Shown: positions 28,165-37,114 of the stretch, piece after piece | How the letters are laid out: each line of letters begins with the position of its first letter | Position numbering within the stretch: the first letter of the stretch is position 1 | Program-made: the position numbers and the translations under genes | Assembly: GCF_003716325.1 (NCBI RefSeq) | Contig: NZ_RDSR01000005.1 | Coordinates: 1 to 64,000 of the forward strand | Length of the DNA stretch: 64,000 nucleotides | Direction of reading: 5' to 3' | Source of the DNA: Cryobacterium tepidiphilum | GTDB lineage: Bacteria > Actinomycetota > Actinomycetes > Actinomycetales > Microbacteriaceae | The notes under the pieces: generated by a model | The model's database searches: none | What the model saw: only the letters and a program-made list of their open reading frames with translations | What the model was told of the DNA's origin: nothing

Positions 28165-28241
28165 CGGCACGAGCGAGGGCGTTTCGTCTTCACGTCGGCG
28201 TCGTGCCGGGGCCAGGGTGGCGGCTTGGCGGTGATGAGTGC

Positions 28242-28511
28242 TCAGCGACGGATGTCGAAACCCGCTTGGCCGGTCGGGCTCAGCTCGACGATGTCCAGCG
28301 CGGTGACATGCGCGTGGCGCGGTCCCTCAGAGAGCCAGTCGAGCATCCGCTGCACCTGGGTTTCGGAGCCCTCGACCTCGACCTCGACGGTGCCGTCGGC
28401 ACGGTTGCGGGCGTAGCCGGCGACGCCGAGCCGTTCGGCGGCGGACCGGGCGCTGAAGCGGAATCCGACGCCCTGAACGTCGCCGTGCACGACCACTCGC
28501 CTCCGAATCAC
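28242..28511 (-). CDS. acyP: Acylphosphatase
   Basis: An 89-aa protein with the acylphosphatase signature VVVHGDVQGVGFRFSARSAAERLGVAGYARNRADGT (arginine and asparagine catalytic residues, split here by position: R in GFR, N in RNRADG). It hydrolyses acyl phosphates. GTG 28511 gives the standard N-terminus; a CACAAT box ends 6 nt upstream, so it may be leaderless. Confidence 0.93.
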   Translation of the reverse strand: MIRRRVVVHGDVQGVGFRFSARSAAERLGVAGYARNRADGTVEVEVEGSETQVQRMLDWLSEGPRHAHVTALDIVELSPTGQAGFDIRR

Positions 28512-28546
28512 CCCTCCATTGTGCTCCGGGCCGGGTGACGGGCGGT

Positions 28547-28756
28547 TCAGCGGAGGCTCGTGCCGCGCCCGCGGATCCACAAGAGGTGCGCCCGCACCGA
28601 GAACGCACCGCCGACGACGAGGGCGACGATCGCGGCCGGCAGCAGCACCGAGATCATCGCGCTGCCGGTGATCGCGTTGAGCACGAGCAGCAGCACGGCG
28701 AACGAGCTGCAGGCGAAGCCGGTGAGCGCACAGGTGTTGAACGTCCAGCTCTTCAT
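28547..28756 (-). CDS. Small two-helix membrane protein
   Basis: A 69-aa protein starting MKSWTFNTCALTG with two hydrophobic segments (FAVLLLVLNAI and VLLPAAIVALVVGGAF) and a basic C-terminus. No family is recognised. A frame of this composition with a clear ATG and little overlap suggests a real gene, probably co-transcribed with acylphosphatase. Confidence 0.65.
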   Translation of the reverse strand: MKSWTFNTCALTGFACSSFAVLLLVLNAITGSAMISVLLPAAIVALVVGGAFSVRAHLLWIRGRGTSLR

Positions 28757-28800
28757 GCGGCATCCCCTCGACCGTGTTCCCTCTCGAGGCTAGCCGACGC

Positions 28801-29817
28801 TCACGCGGAGCCGCGCCGCACCAGTTCGGTCGGCAGGGTCATTGCCGCAGCCGGTTGCCCCTCGATGACCTGCAGCAGCAGCCGCACCATCTCGTGGCTG
28901 ATCCGGTCGAACGGCTGGCGCATCGTGGTCAGCTCCGGGGTGGTCGTGGTCGCGACGGGGGAGTCGTCGAAGCCGACGAGGGCGATTTCCTCCGGCACGC
29001 GGCGCCCGGATGCCTGAAGCACGTCGAGCGCGCCGGCCGCCATCAGGTCGTTGGCCGCGAACACGGCGTCGATGGACGGGTCCCGCTTCAGCAGGGCGCG
29101 CATGCCGCTCGCGCCGCTGGCCCGGCTGTAGTCGCCGATCTCCACGATCGTCTCGTCATAGAGTTCCCCGAGCCGCTCGCGGTAGCCCTCGAGTCTGCCG
29201 GTGCCGCCGGAGGTGTCCTGCGGGCCGGCGATCGTCGCGATGCGGGTGCGACCCTGGTCGCGGAGGAAGTCGACGACCTCGCACGCGCCGTCGCGGTCGT
29301 CGGCGGCGACGAACCCGATCTTGCGCTCGAAGCCGAGCGGGATGCCACAGGCGATCGCCGGCACCTTCGACCGCACGAGGTCTGCCAGGAAGTCGTGCTG
29401 GCGGCTGTGCGAAGACACCAGGAGCACGCCGTCGACGTGCCCGGCGATGATGAAGTCGGTGACCCGCTTCTGCTCGGCCTCCGACCCGGCCATCAGGAGC
29501 ACGAGCGGGATGTCGTGCTCCTCGAGGGCCTGGGCAGCGCCGCGCATCAGGATCGAGAAGTTGGGGTCCTCGAACAGGCGGTCGTGCGACTCGGTGAGCA
29601 GGAACGCCACCGAATTCGCCCGGCTGGTGGCGAGGTTCCGGGCATGCGGGTTGATGCGGTACCCGGTCTTCTTGATCGCCGCGTTGACCGCCGTGAGCGA
29701 GTCAGGGCTGACCCAGTGCCCGCCGTTGAGCACCCGGGAGACGGTGCCCCGGGAGACGCCCGCCTCGCGGGCGACGTCGTCGATGGTGGGGCGACGGCGG
29801 GGAATGGTGCTGGACAC
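28801..29817 (-). CDS. LacI-family regulator of galactan utilisation
   Basis: A 338-aa regulator. The N-terminal LacI HTH is TIDDVAREAGVSRGTVSRVLNG at about residues 9-30, followed by the hinge and a periplasmic-binding-protein-like sugar-binding domain. It lies directly downstream of the sugar ABC permease genes and opposite the GH42/GH53 genes, so it should respond to galacto-oligosaccharide or galactose and repress both divergent units. The GTG start at 29817 has TATGCT (29829-29824) ending 6 nt upstream, predicting its own leaderless transcript. Confidence 0.93.
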   Translation of the reverse strand: MSSTIPRRRPTIDDVAREAGVSRGTVSRVLNGGHWVSPDSLTAVNAAIKKTGYRINPHARNLATSRANSVAFLLTESHDRLFEDPNFSILMRGAAQALEEHDIPLVLLMAGSEAEQKRVTDFIIAGHVDGVLLVSSHSRQHDFLADLVRSKVPAIACGIPLGFERKIGFVAADDRDGACEVVDFLRDQGRTRIATIAGPQDTSGGTGRLEGYRERLGELYDETIVEIGDYSRASGASGMRALLKRDPSIDAVFAANDLMAAGALDVLQASGRRVPEEIALVGFDDSPVATTTTPELTTMRQPFDRISHEMVRLLLQVIEGQPAAAMTLPTELVRRGSA

Positions 29818-29843
29818 GGCCCCAGCATATGGGACGGGCCGGG

Positions 29844-30737
29844 TCACGCCTTCACCGCGCCGGCGGCGAGGTCCACCCGCCAGAAGCGCTGCAGGAGGAG
29901 GAAGAGGACGATGAGCGGGATGACCGAGAGGAGCGCGCCGGTGATGACGAGCGTGTACAGCGCCGGTGCCGTGGCGCCCTGGTTCAGGAGACCGTTCAGG
30001 CCCACCGTGATCGGGAACAGGTTGTCGTCGCCGAGCATGATGTAGGGCAGCATGAAGTTGTTCCACACGGCCACGAACTGGAACAGGAAGATCGTCACCA
30101 GCCCGGGCAGCATCATCGGCATCGCGATGCGGGAGAAGATGTGCATTTCGCCGGCGCCCTCCGTGCGGGCCGCTTCGATGACATCCGTCGGAACCGACGC
30201 CGCCGTGTAGATGCGGGCCAGGTAGATGCCGTATGGGCTGATGATCTGCGGCAGGAAGACGGCCCAGTAGGTGTTCGTGAGACCGACCTGCGCCATCAGG
30301 AAGTACTGCGGGATGGCCAGGATCACGCCCGGCACCAGCACACCCATGAGCAGCACCTTGAAGACGGTGGACTTGCCCGGGAAGGTGAACTTCGCGAGCA
30401 CGTATCCCGACAGGGCAGACACGTACGTGGAGACCAGGGCGCCGAGGCCGGCGTAGAGGGCGGTGTTCAGCATCCAGCGCCAGAACAGGCCGTCGCGATA
30501 CTGGGTCAGCTGCACGATGTTGTCCCAGAGGTGGGTGCTGGGGGCGAGCGTGAAGGTGGAGAAGAGCTCCGAACCGTCCTTCGTCGATGCCGTGAGCACC
30601 CAGAACACCGGGAAGAGGCAGTAGAGCGCGCCGAGGAGCAGGATTGTGGTCGAGGCGACACTGACGCGTTCACGCTTCGACCTGTCGCCGCGGCGGATGC
30701 CGCCTGCCGTGCGGAGGGGAGTGGCCATCGAGGTCAT
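29844..30737 (-). CDS. Sugar ABC transporter permease, MalG type
   Basis: A 297-aa permease with about six transmembrane helices and the EAA loop (EAARTEGAGEMHIFSRIAMPMMLPG). ATG 30737 lies 1 nt beyond the stop of the MalF-type gene, so translation is coupled. Equivalent to GanQ of Bacillus subtilis by position. No ATP-binding subunit is encoded nearby, so a shared MsiK/MsmX-type ATPase elsewhere is expected. Confidence 0.93.
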   Translation of the reverse strand: MTSMATPLRTAGGIRRGDRSKRERVSVASTTILLLGALYCLFPVFWVLTASTKDGSELFSTFTLAPSTHLWDNIVQLTQYRDGLFWRWMLNTALYAGLGALVSTYVSALSGYVLAKFTFPGKSTVFKVLLMGVLVPGVILAIPQYFLMAQVGLTNTYWAVFLPQIISPYGIYLARIYTAASVPTDVIEAARTEGAGEMHIFSRIAMPMMLPGLVTIFLFQFVAVWNNFMLPYIMLGDDNLFPITVGLNGLLNQGATAPALYTLVITGALLSVIPLIVLFLLLQRFWRVDLAAGAVKA

Positions 30738-30738
30738 G

Positions 30739-31725
30739 TCAGTCTTCCTGTCCGAAGGCGCGCTTCTGGACGATGCGAAGGAATAGGAACGAGACGGCGA
30801 ACGTGGCGACAGCGATGACAACGGATGTCGCGGCCGCCGAGTAGATATTGTCGCGGGTGAACGCGTCCCGGTACACGAGCATGAGGGGAGACCAGCTCGT
30901 GGAGAGGCTGTTGGTGAGCGGCCGCAGCAGCGTCGGCTCCGCGAAGACCTGCAGTGTGGCGATCATCGAGAACAGGGCAGTCATCACGAGGGCCGGCGCG
31001 ATGATCGGGATCTTGATGCGCAGGGCGGTCTGCACCTCGGAGGCGCCGTCGATCCGGGCCGCCTCGTAGATCTCGGTCGGCACGGCCTTCAGCGACGTGT
31101 ACATGACGATCATGTTGAAGCCGACGCCACCCCAGAGCGCGATGTTGGCGATGCCGAAGAGAACGAGCTTCGAGGAGAGCACCGAGGGCACGTCCCAGCC
31201 GAGCTTGTCGAAGACGAAGTAGAACGGGCTGACGGCCGGCAGGTAGAGGAAGCCCCAGAGCAGCGAGCTGATCACGGCCGGAACGGCGTAGGGCAGGAAG
31301 ATCGAGATGCGGGAGAAGCCGGCGGCCCGGGTGCGCCGGGAGTCCAGCAGCAGGGCGAACAGCAGGGCCAGCCCGAGCATGGTGGGGATGAGGATCAGGC
31401 CATACAGGAGCACGCGGCCGACACTGGCGGCGAACTCCGGGTTGGTGAGTGCGGAGACGTAGTTGGCGACGCCGGCGAACACCTGCTTGCGTGCGCCGGA
31501 ACCGAGCCCGAGGCCGACCACCTGCGTGCGCTGGAAGCTGAGGTAGATGGTGTACAGGATGGGCGCGAGCATGAACGCCGCAAACAGGATGATGCCGGGT
31601 GCCAGCATCAGGTAGGGGGTGATGATGCGGGTGCGCACGTCGTAGCGGCGTCTGCGACCGGAGCGGGTGCCGAGGGGCGAGCCGGCCGTGTCGGCGGGGG
31701 CTTTGGGTGGGGCCAGGAGGGTCAC
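30739..31725 (-). CDS. Sugar ABC transporter permease, MalF type
   Basis: A 328-aa permease with a cytoplasmic basic N-terminus (SGRRRRYDVRT), about six helices and an EAA loop (YEAARIDGASEVQTALRIKIPIIAP). It forms the transmembrane channel with the MalG-type partner. A strong hairpin at 31746-31777 separates it from the upstream solute-binding protein gene. Confidence 0.93.
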   Translation of the reverse strand: MTLLAPPKAPADTAGSPLGTRSGRRRRYDVRTRIITPYLMLAPGIILFAAFMLAPILYTIYLSFQRTQVVGLGLGSGARKQVFAGVANYVSALTNPEFAASVGRVLLYGLILIPTMLGLALLFALLLDSRRTRAAGFSRISIFLPYAVPAVISSLLWGFLYLPAVSPFYFVFDKLGWDVPSVLSSKLVLFGIANIALWGGVGFNMIVMYTSLKAVPTEIYEAARIDGASEVQTALRIKIPIIAPALVMTALFSMIATLQVFAEPTLLRPLTNSLSTSWSPLMLVYRDAFTRDNIYSAAATSVVIAVATFAVSFLFLRIVQKRAFGQED

Positions 31726-31745
31726 GGGGTGCTCCGCTGTTCAGG

Positions 31746-31777
31746 TCGCAGGGAGCACCGGGCGGTGCTCCCTGCGA
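31746..31777 (-). terminator. Perfect hairpin between binding-protein and permease genes
   Basis: TCGCAGGGAGCACCG at 31746-31760 pairs perfectly with its complement at 31763-31777 around a 2-nt loop. It lies 9 nt after the binding-protein stop on the minus strand. Such intra-operon stems usually stabilise the upstream mRNA or partly terminate, so that binding protein is made in excess over permease. Confidence 0.75.
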
Positions 31778-31785
31778 CAGGGTGA

Positions 31786-33111
31786 TTACTTGACGGTGAA
31801 GCCACTCTTCTTGAGGTCGGCCGTCGTGATCTCCTGCATGGCGCCGACAGCGTCGAGGAAGGCGGACTTCTTCTTGGCCTGGGCAGCCTTGGCGAACTCG
31901 TCGTTGTACGCACTGTAGGCGACATTGACGTTCGGTCCGTAGGTGAACGGCGCGACCGTCTGGGCGACCTTGGCGGCGACGTCATAGAAGTCGGGCTGGT
32001 TGCTGAAGAACGCCGGCGGTTCGGTGAGGGCACCCGCGGCGGCCTCGGTGGCGGCCGGGTAGATGCCCGAGGTGTCGATCAGGGCCTGGATCGCTTCCGG
32101 GTCGGTGTTCAGCCAGGTGATGAACTCCATGGCCTGCTTCGGATGCTTCGACTGGGTGGTGACGCCGGTCGATGACCCGCCCCAGTTGCCGTCGGACGGG
32201 TTCGAGGCGTCCCACTGCGGGAGGGGAGCGGCGATCCACTTGCCGGCGGTGTCGGCGGCGTTGCCCGAGAGCACGCCCGGTGCCCAGACGGAGCTGACCC
32301 AGCCGGCCTGCGTGCCGTCGTTCAGTCCCTTGTTCCACGCCGGGGTGTACATCGGCTTGTTGTCGATGACGCCTTCCTCGACGAGCCCGCCCCAGTAGTC
32401 CGCGACCTTGTTGGTGGCCTCCGCGTCGATGTCGACGCCCCAGGCGTCACCGTCGATGGACCACCAGGAGGCACCCGCCTGCTGGGAGAGGCCGGTGAAC
32501 CAACCTGCGTCGTTGGCCGAGAAGGTGCCGAGGTACACCTTCGGGTCGGCCTTGTGCAGGGCGCGCGCGGTCTCCGCGTACTCGTCCCAGGTGGTGGGGA
32601 CCGTCAGGTTGTTGGCCTTGAGGATGTCTTCGCGGTAGTAGGCCATCATCGGGCCGGTGTCCTGCGGGATGGAGTACACGGCGTCCCCGCCGAGCGTGAC
32701 GGAGTTCCAGACGGCGTCGGGGAACTTGTCCTTGATGTCGTTGGCGCCGACGGCCGACAGATCGGCGAGGGCATCGGATGCGACGAGGGTCGGGATCTTC
32801 TGGTATTCCGCCTGGATCATATCGGGGGCGCCGCTGCCGGCCTTGATGGCGGTGAGCAGCTTGGTGATGGCCGGGTCGCCGCCGTCCTGCTTGTTGACCG
32901 TGACGTGGATGTCGGGGTTCTTCGTGTTCCAGATGTCCACGACCTTGTCGAGGTTCGGCGCCCACGCCCAGTAGTTCAGGTCGACGGGGCCGGAGGAGTC
33001 ACCCCCGTTGTCGCCGCCGCCGTCGCCGCCGGCGCCGGCCGAGCATCCGCTCAGCAGCAGTGCTGCCGCGGCAACGCTCGCCAGCGCTCGCATACGAAGT
33101 GATGTACGCAT
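31786..33111 (-). CDS. Sugar ABC transporter solute-binding lipoprotein
   Basis: A 441-aa extracellular binding protein of the MalE-like SBP_bac_1 family. A signal peptide ends in lipobox LLSGC (Cys23), followed by a Gly/Asp-rich linker that tethers it to the membrane. AAGGAGG lies upstream of ATG 33111. Context with GH42 and GH53 suggests binding of beta-1,4-galacto-oligosaccharides, as for GanS. It is the first gene of the importer operon. Confidence 0.94.
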   Translation of the reverse strand: MRTSLRMRALASVAAAALLLSGCSAGAGGDGGGDNGGDSSGPVDLNYWAWAPNLDKVVDIWNTKNPDIHVTVNKQDGGDPAITKLLTAIKAGSGAPDMIQAEYQKIPTLVASDALADLSAVGANDIKDKFPDAVWNSVTLGGDAVYSIPQDTGPMMAYYREDILKANNLTVPTTWDEYAETARALHKADPKVYLGTFSANDAGWFTGLSQQAGASWWSIDGDAWGVDIDAEATNKVADYWGGLVEEGVIDNKPMYTPAWNKGLNDGTQAGWVSSVWAPGVLSGNAADTAGKWIAAPLPQWDASNPSDGNWGGSSTGVTTQSKHPKQAMEFITWLNTDPEAIQALIDTSGIYPAATEAAAGALTEPPAFFSNQPDFYDVAAKVAQTVAPFTYGPNVNVAYSAYNDEFAKAAQAKKKSAFLDAVGAMQEITTADLKKSGFTVK

Positions 33112-33193
33112 TCGTCCTCCTTGTCGAAAGCAGAATTCTCTGTGGTGAAGGGTAGGTCCACCGCCGGCTTTCGAACTGAGAACGACGATGTAC

Positions 33194-33236
33194 CTGTGAG
33201 CGGTATTAGTAATTCACACAATCCAACCCATGTCAA
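33194..33236 (-). promoter_or_regulatory. Importer operon promoter with overlapping inverted repeat
   Basis: TTGACA on the minus strand at 33236-33231 is a consensus -35; the AT-rich stretch about 17 nt later serves as -10. Overlapping it, TGTGA at 33195-33199 and TCACA at 33214-33218 form an inverted repeat. CTGTGAGCG at 33194-33202 is also one half of the CTGTG-N2-CG-N2-CACAG palindrome found at 33280, so the same LacI-type protein may bind both. Confidence 0.45.
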
Positions 33237-33279
33237 CACGGACTTTTCCGCTTCTTTAACCCGATAATGCTGTGATAGA

Positions 33280-33297
33280 ACTGTGACCGCACACAGT
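33280..33297 (+). promoter_or_regulatory. LacI-type operator before GH42 gene
   Basis: ACTGTG at 33280-33285 and CACAGT at 33292-33297 form a perfect 6-bp inverted repeat around ACCGCA. The palindrome is centred on CG, the hallmark of LacI-family operators. It lies between a TGATAGAACT -10-like sequence and the AAGGAG ribosome binding site of the GH42 gene, so binding would block initiation. Confidence 0.65.
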
Positions 33298-33313
33298 CGA
33301 AGGAGATCAGTAC

Positions 33314-35320
33314 ATGTCGGAGCACGGCCCCACGTGGATTCCCGGTTCGAAGGCCATTCGTTACGGCGGTGACTACAACCCCGAACAGTGGAGCCGCGAG
33401 ACCTGGCTGGAAGACATTGCGCTCATGAAGGAAGCCGGGGTGAACCTGGTCAGCATCGGAATCTTTTCCTGGGTGCTCATCGAGCCCCGGGAAGGCGAGT
33501 ACGACTTCACGTTCCTCGATGACATCATCGGCCTCCTCACCGGCGCCGGCATCGACATCGACCTCGGTACCCCCACCGCAGCGCCGCCCGCGTGGTTCTG
33601 GAAGAAGTACCCAGCGGCACACCCGGTCACCCGCGACGGAATCACCCTCGGCTTCGGCTCACGCGGTATGGTGAGCCCGAGCTCGCCGGAATACCGCAGG
33701 GCAGCCGTCGCGGTCACCGAGCAGCTCGCCGGCCGCTACGCCGATCACCCTGCCGTGGTCATGTGGCACGTGCACAACGAGTACGGCGCCCCCATCAGCG
33801 ACAGCTACGACGAGTACTCCGTCGCCGCGTTCCGCAGCTGGCTTCAGGCCCGGTACGGCACGCTCGACGAGCTCAACCGGGCGTGGGGCACCATGTTCTG
33901 GGGCCAGCGGTATTCGGAGTGGGACGAGATCGACGCGCCCCGCGTTTCGGCGAGCGTCAGCAACCAGTCGCAGCGGCTCGACTTCCAGCGCTTCACGTCC
34001 GATGCCCTGCTGCAGTGCTTCATCGCAGAACGCGACGCCATCCGTCGCTTCACCAGGTCCGCGCCGGTGACCACGAACTTCATGGCCACCAACTGCCTGG
34101 CGGTGGACTACTGGGCGTGGGCCCGCGAGGTCGACATCGTCGCCAACGACCACTACCTGGCCGCCGAGCGCGCCGACAACCACATCCTGCTGGCGATGGA
34201 TGCGGACCTCACGCGGTCGCTGTCGGGTTCGCGGCCCTGGATCCTCATGGAGCACTCCACCTCCGCGGTCAACTGGCAGCCGCGCAACATCGCCAAGCGC
34301 GCGGGCGAACTCGCCCGTAACAGCCTCTCCCACGTCGCGCGCGGCGCGGACGCGGTGATGTTCTTCCAGTTCCGGGCGAGCCGGTACGGGGCGGAGAAGT
34401 TCCACTCCGCGATGCTGCCACACGCCGGGACGGGCACGCGGCTGTGGCGGGAAGTCGTGCAACTCGGCCAGGAGCTGGCCGGTCTGGAGGCCGTGCGCGG
34501 GTCGTGGGTGCGCGCATCCGTTGCCATCGTCTGGAGCATCGAATCGTTCTGGGCGCTCGATCTGGAATGGCGGCCGTCGGTGGAGCTGGCGCACCGTGAG
34601 CGCATTGAGGCCTTCTACGGCGCCCTGTGGGAACTCGGGGTGACCGTCGACTTCGTGCACCCCGGCCACGACCTCTCCGGGTTCGACGTGGTCTTCGCGC
34701 CGAGCCTCTACCTGCTCGCCGAGAGCGACGCAGCGAACATCGCCGCCTACGTCGCCGACGGCGGGAATCTCGTGGTCTCGTACTTCTCCGGCATCGTCGG
34801 CGACAACGACGAGGTGCCCGCGGGCGCCTCGCCGGGGGCGCTGCGCGAGGTGCTCGGCCTGGAGATCCACGAATTCCTGCCGCTCCACGCCGGGGAGACC
34901 GCCCAGCTCTCCGACGGGAGCACCGGCAGCGCGTGGAGCGACGACATCGTCCTCACGGGTGCCGAAGCGGTGGTCTCCTATGTCGACGGCCCGGCGGCCG
35001 GCAAGCCCGCCGTCACCCGGAACAGCCACGGCGCCGGCCGGGCCTGGTACATCTCGACGAAGCTCGACGGCGACGACCTCGGCTCGCTCGTCGAGACCGT
35101 GCTGACGGATGCCGGGGTGGACGTCGAGGCGCCGGTCGCGGGCCTCGAGGTCGTGTCGCGCGCGTCGGACACCCAGCGCTTCACGTTCTTCATCAACCAC
35201 ACGGGTGCCGCATTGCCGGTCTCCCTCGGTGGCACCGACACGCTCACCGGGGAACCTGTCACACCGGGTTCGACCGTGCCGGCGTCCGGTGTGCGGGTGG
35301 TGACCACCCCGATCCTGTAA
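33314..35320 (+). CDS. GH42 beta-galactosidase
   Basis: A 668-aa cytoplasmic enzyme without signal peptide. GH42 features are GGDYNPEQW near the N-terminus, acid/base glutamate in WHVHNEYG and nucleophile glutamate in WILMEHSTS. A trimerisation-type domain and a small C-terminal beta domain follow. It hydrolyses galacto-oligosaccharides released from beta-1,4-galactan after import. AAGGAG lies about 9 nt before ATG 33314. GH53 follows after 33 nt, in the same transcript. Confidence 0.95.
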   Translation: MSEHGPTWIPGSKAIRYGGDYNPEQWSRETWLEDIALMKEAGVNLVSIGIFSWVLIEPREGEYDFTFLDDIIGLLTGAGIDIDLGTPTAAPPAWFWKKYPAAHPVTRDGITLGFGSRGMVSPSSPEYRRAAVAVTEQLAGRYADHPAVVMWHVHNEYGAPISDSYDEYSVAAFRSWLQARYGTLDELNRAWGTMFWGQRYSEWDEIDAPRVSASVSNQSQRLDFQRFTSDALLQCFIAERDAIRRFTRSAPVTTNFMATNCLAVDYWAWAREVDIVANDHYLAAERADNHILLAMDADLTRSLSGSRPWILMEHSTSAVNWQPRNIAKRAGELARNSLSHVARGADAVMFFQFRASRYGAEKFHSAMLPHAGTGTRLWREVVQLGQELAGLEAVRGSWVRASVAIVWSIESFWALDLEWRPSVELAHRERIEAFYGALWELGVTVDFVHPGHDLSGFDVVFAPSLYLLAESDAANIAAYVADGGNLVVSYFSGIVGDNDEVPAGASPGALREVLGLEIHEFLPLHAGETAQLSDGSTGSAWSDDIVLTGAEAVVSYVDGPAAGKPAVTRNSHGAGRAWYISTKLDGDDLGSLVETVLTDAGVDVEAPVAGLEVVSRASDTQRFTFFINHTGAALPVSLGGTDTLTGEPVTPGSTVPASGVRVVTTPIL

Positions 35321-35353
35321 CACCCCGCTCGACCAACACATCAAGGAGGATGC

Positions 35354-36994
35354 ATGACACTCAGCCAGTCATTCCGGAGGGCCGCCGTCCTGGCGACCGG
35401 AGCGGCCCTCGCGGTTCCGCTCGCCCTCATCCCGGCCGGCGCCCACGCCGATCCGCAGGTGCCCACAATCGTGAACCCCGGGTTCGAAAGCGGAGCCGAG
35501 GGGTGGGTGACCGACAGTTCGACGGGCACCGTCGCATCCGTCGAGACCCACGGCTTCGACGGGGCGAGCCGCCTCACCCAGTGGCTGCCGGCCGCCGGGC
35601 GGATGGAGACCACGCAGACCCTCCGGCACGTGCACAAGGGCTGGTGGACCTTCTCCGCCGCCGTCAAAGCCGGCGGCGCCGTCGACGCATCGCACCTCGT
35701 CTTCGAAGGCTGCGGTTCCGCCGGTGCCGTTACCATCCCCTCGACCGAGACGGATGACGCGTGGCTGCAGCTCTCGGTCTCCGGCTACGCGTCGGGCGGC
35801 AAGGACTGCCGGGTCGGCTTCGTCACCGAGGGGGCGCAGGGCTCCTGGGCCAGCATCGACGCCGTGTCGCTTCGCACCGGGACAGTCGACCGCACCTACC
35901 GCGGCGCTGACTTCTCGCAGGTGCCGAAGAACGAGGACTTCGGTGCGGCCTATCTCACCAAGGATGGCACGGTCTCCGACCCGGTCACGATCCTCGCCGA
36001 CGCCGGTGCCAACATCGGCCGACTCAAGGTCTGGGTCGACCCGGTCGACGGCTACAACGACCAGCAGCACGTCGTCGCGATGGCGGAGCGCATCAAAGCG
36101 GCGGGAATGAAGCTGCTGGTGGACTTCCACTACTCCGACCGCTGGACCGACCCGGGTGCCCAGGGCATGCCGGCCGCGTGGGCCGGGCACACGCCCGAGC
36201 AGGTGGCGAAGGACGTCGCCGCGCACACCACGTCGGTGCTGACAGCGCTGAAGGAGGCCGGGATCACGGCGGACTTCGTGCAGGTGGGCAACGAGATCAA
36301 CCCGGGCATGCTCTGGCCGCTCGGCCAGACCTGGGATGTGCACCCGGCGGACGGCGTCACCGGCGCACAGTGGGACAACCTCGCGGCGTTCCTGACCGCG
36401 GGATCCAACGCGGTCAAGGCCGTCGATCCCTCGACCAAGGTCATCCTGCACCTGACGAACATCAACAACGGGATCGGCAGCCTCACTTGGTGGTTCGACG
36501 AGGTGACCAACCGGAACGTGCCGTTCGACATCATCGGGCTCTCGTACTACAGCTACTGGCACGGCACCTTTGCCGACCTGCAGAACGCGGTGTCGACGTT
36601 GTCGGCGCGGTATGACCGGGACGTGCTCGTCGTCGAGACGGCGTATCCGTTCACGCTCGAGGACAACCAGAATGCCCCCTGGGAGAACACCATCGCGCGC
36701 TCGTCGCAGCTGACCCGGGGTTACCCGGCGACGATTGCCGGGCAGCAGGCGAACTTCCGCGCGGTGCAGGATGTCGTCGCCTCCGCTCCCGGCGGCCGGG
36801 GCCTGGGCGCTGTCTACTGGGAGCCGGCGTGGACGTCTGTTGCCGGCAACGGCTGGGACCCCGCGGATGCCTCCAGCGGCAACGCGTGGGAGAACCAGGC
36901 GATGTTCGGGTATGACGGCGCCGTGCTGGACAGCGTGACCGCGTTCGCGCCGGACGACCGCACAGAGCGCAAGCCCGCACACCCTGGAAAGTAG
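35354..36994 (+). CDS. Secreted GH53 endo-beta-1,4-galactanase
   Basis: A 546-aa exported enzyme. The signal peptide ends near AGAHA-DP (about residue 32). Residues 35-175 form a beta-rich carbohydrate-binding-like module (NPGFESGAEGW), which could be CBM61-like. The GH53 catalytic domain starts at YRGADFSQ, with the acid/base glutamate in VQVGNEINPGMLW and the nucleophile in VVETAYPF. It cuts beta-1,4-galactan of plant arabinogalactan outside the cell. AAGGAGG precedes the ATG. A strong terminator follows. Confidence 0.95.
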   Translation: MTLSQSFRRAAVLATGAALAVPLALIPAGAHADPQVPTIVNPGFESGAEGWVTDSSTGTVASVETHGFDGASRLTQWLPAAGRMETTQTLRHVHKGWWTFSAAVKAGGAVDASHLVFEGCGSAGAVTIPSTETDDAWLQLSVSGYASGGKDCRVGFVTEGAQGSWASIDAVSLRTGTVDRTYRGADFSQVPKNEDFGAAYLTKDGTVSDPVTILADAGANIGRLKVWVDPVDGYNDQQHVVAMAERIKAAGMKLLVDFHYSDRWTDPGAQGMPAAWAGHTPEQVAKDVAAHTTSVLTALKEAGITADFVQVGNEINPGMLWPLGQTWDVHPADGVTGAQWDNLAAFLTAGSNAVKAVDPSTKVILHLTNINNGIGSLTWWFDEVTNRNVPFDIIGLSYYSYWHGTFADLQNAVSTLSARYDRDVLVVETAYPFTLEDNQNAPWENTIARSSQLTRGYPATIAGQQANFRAVQDVVASAPGGRGLGAVYWEPAWTSVAGNGWDPADASSGNAWENQAMFGYDGAVLDSVTAFAPDDRTERKPAHPGK

Positions 36995-37033
36995 GCGGTC
37001 GCTGCCGTTCACGTTCTGATCGCTCGCTTGCGG

Positions 37034-37070
37034 ACAAAGCACCTTCGTCGTCGCGGCGAAGGTGCTTTGT
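37034..37070. terminator. Bidirectional terminator between GH53 and peptide ABC ATPase
   Basis: A perfect 14-bp stem: ACAAAGCACCTTCG at 37034-37047 with its complement at 37057-37070, loop of 9 nt, flanked by short T-rich (TTTGTTTG) and A-containing sequences. It lies between the convergent ends of the galactan and cell-wall operons and can serve both. Confidence 0.85.
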
Positions 37071-37114
37071 TTGCGGCTCAGGCGCTCGGGCTCGTCCCGG
37101 GGGGACCTGGCGGG

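Noticed and set aside
25921-28170. A 749-codon minus-strand open frame opposite the methyltransferase gene
   Set aside because: No motifs, Arg/Gly/Val-rich shadow composition; the plus strand encodes a recognisable NPPF methyltransferase.
33195-33220. Resemblance of the importer promoter region to the E. coli lac operator (GTGAGCGG ... AATT ... CACACA)
   Set aside because: The match breaks in the operator centre and the organism is unrelated; shared TGTGA/TCACA ends are kept as an inverted repeat, but homology to lacO is treated as chance.
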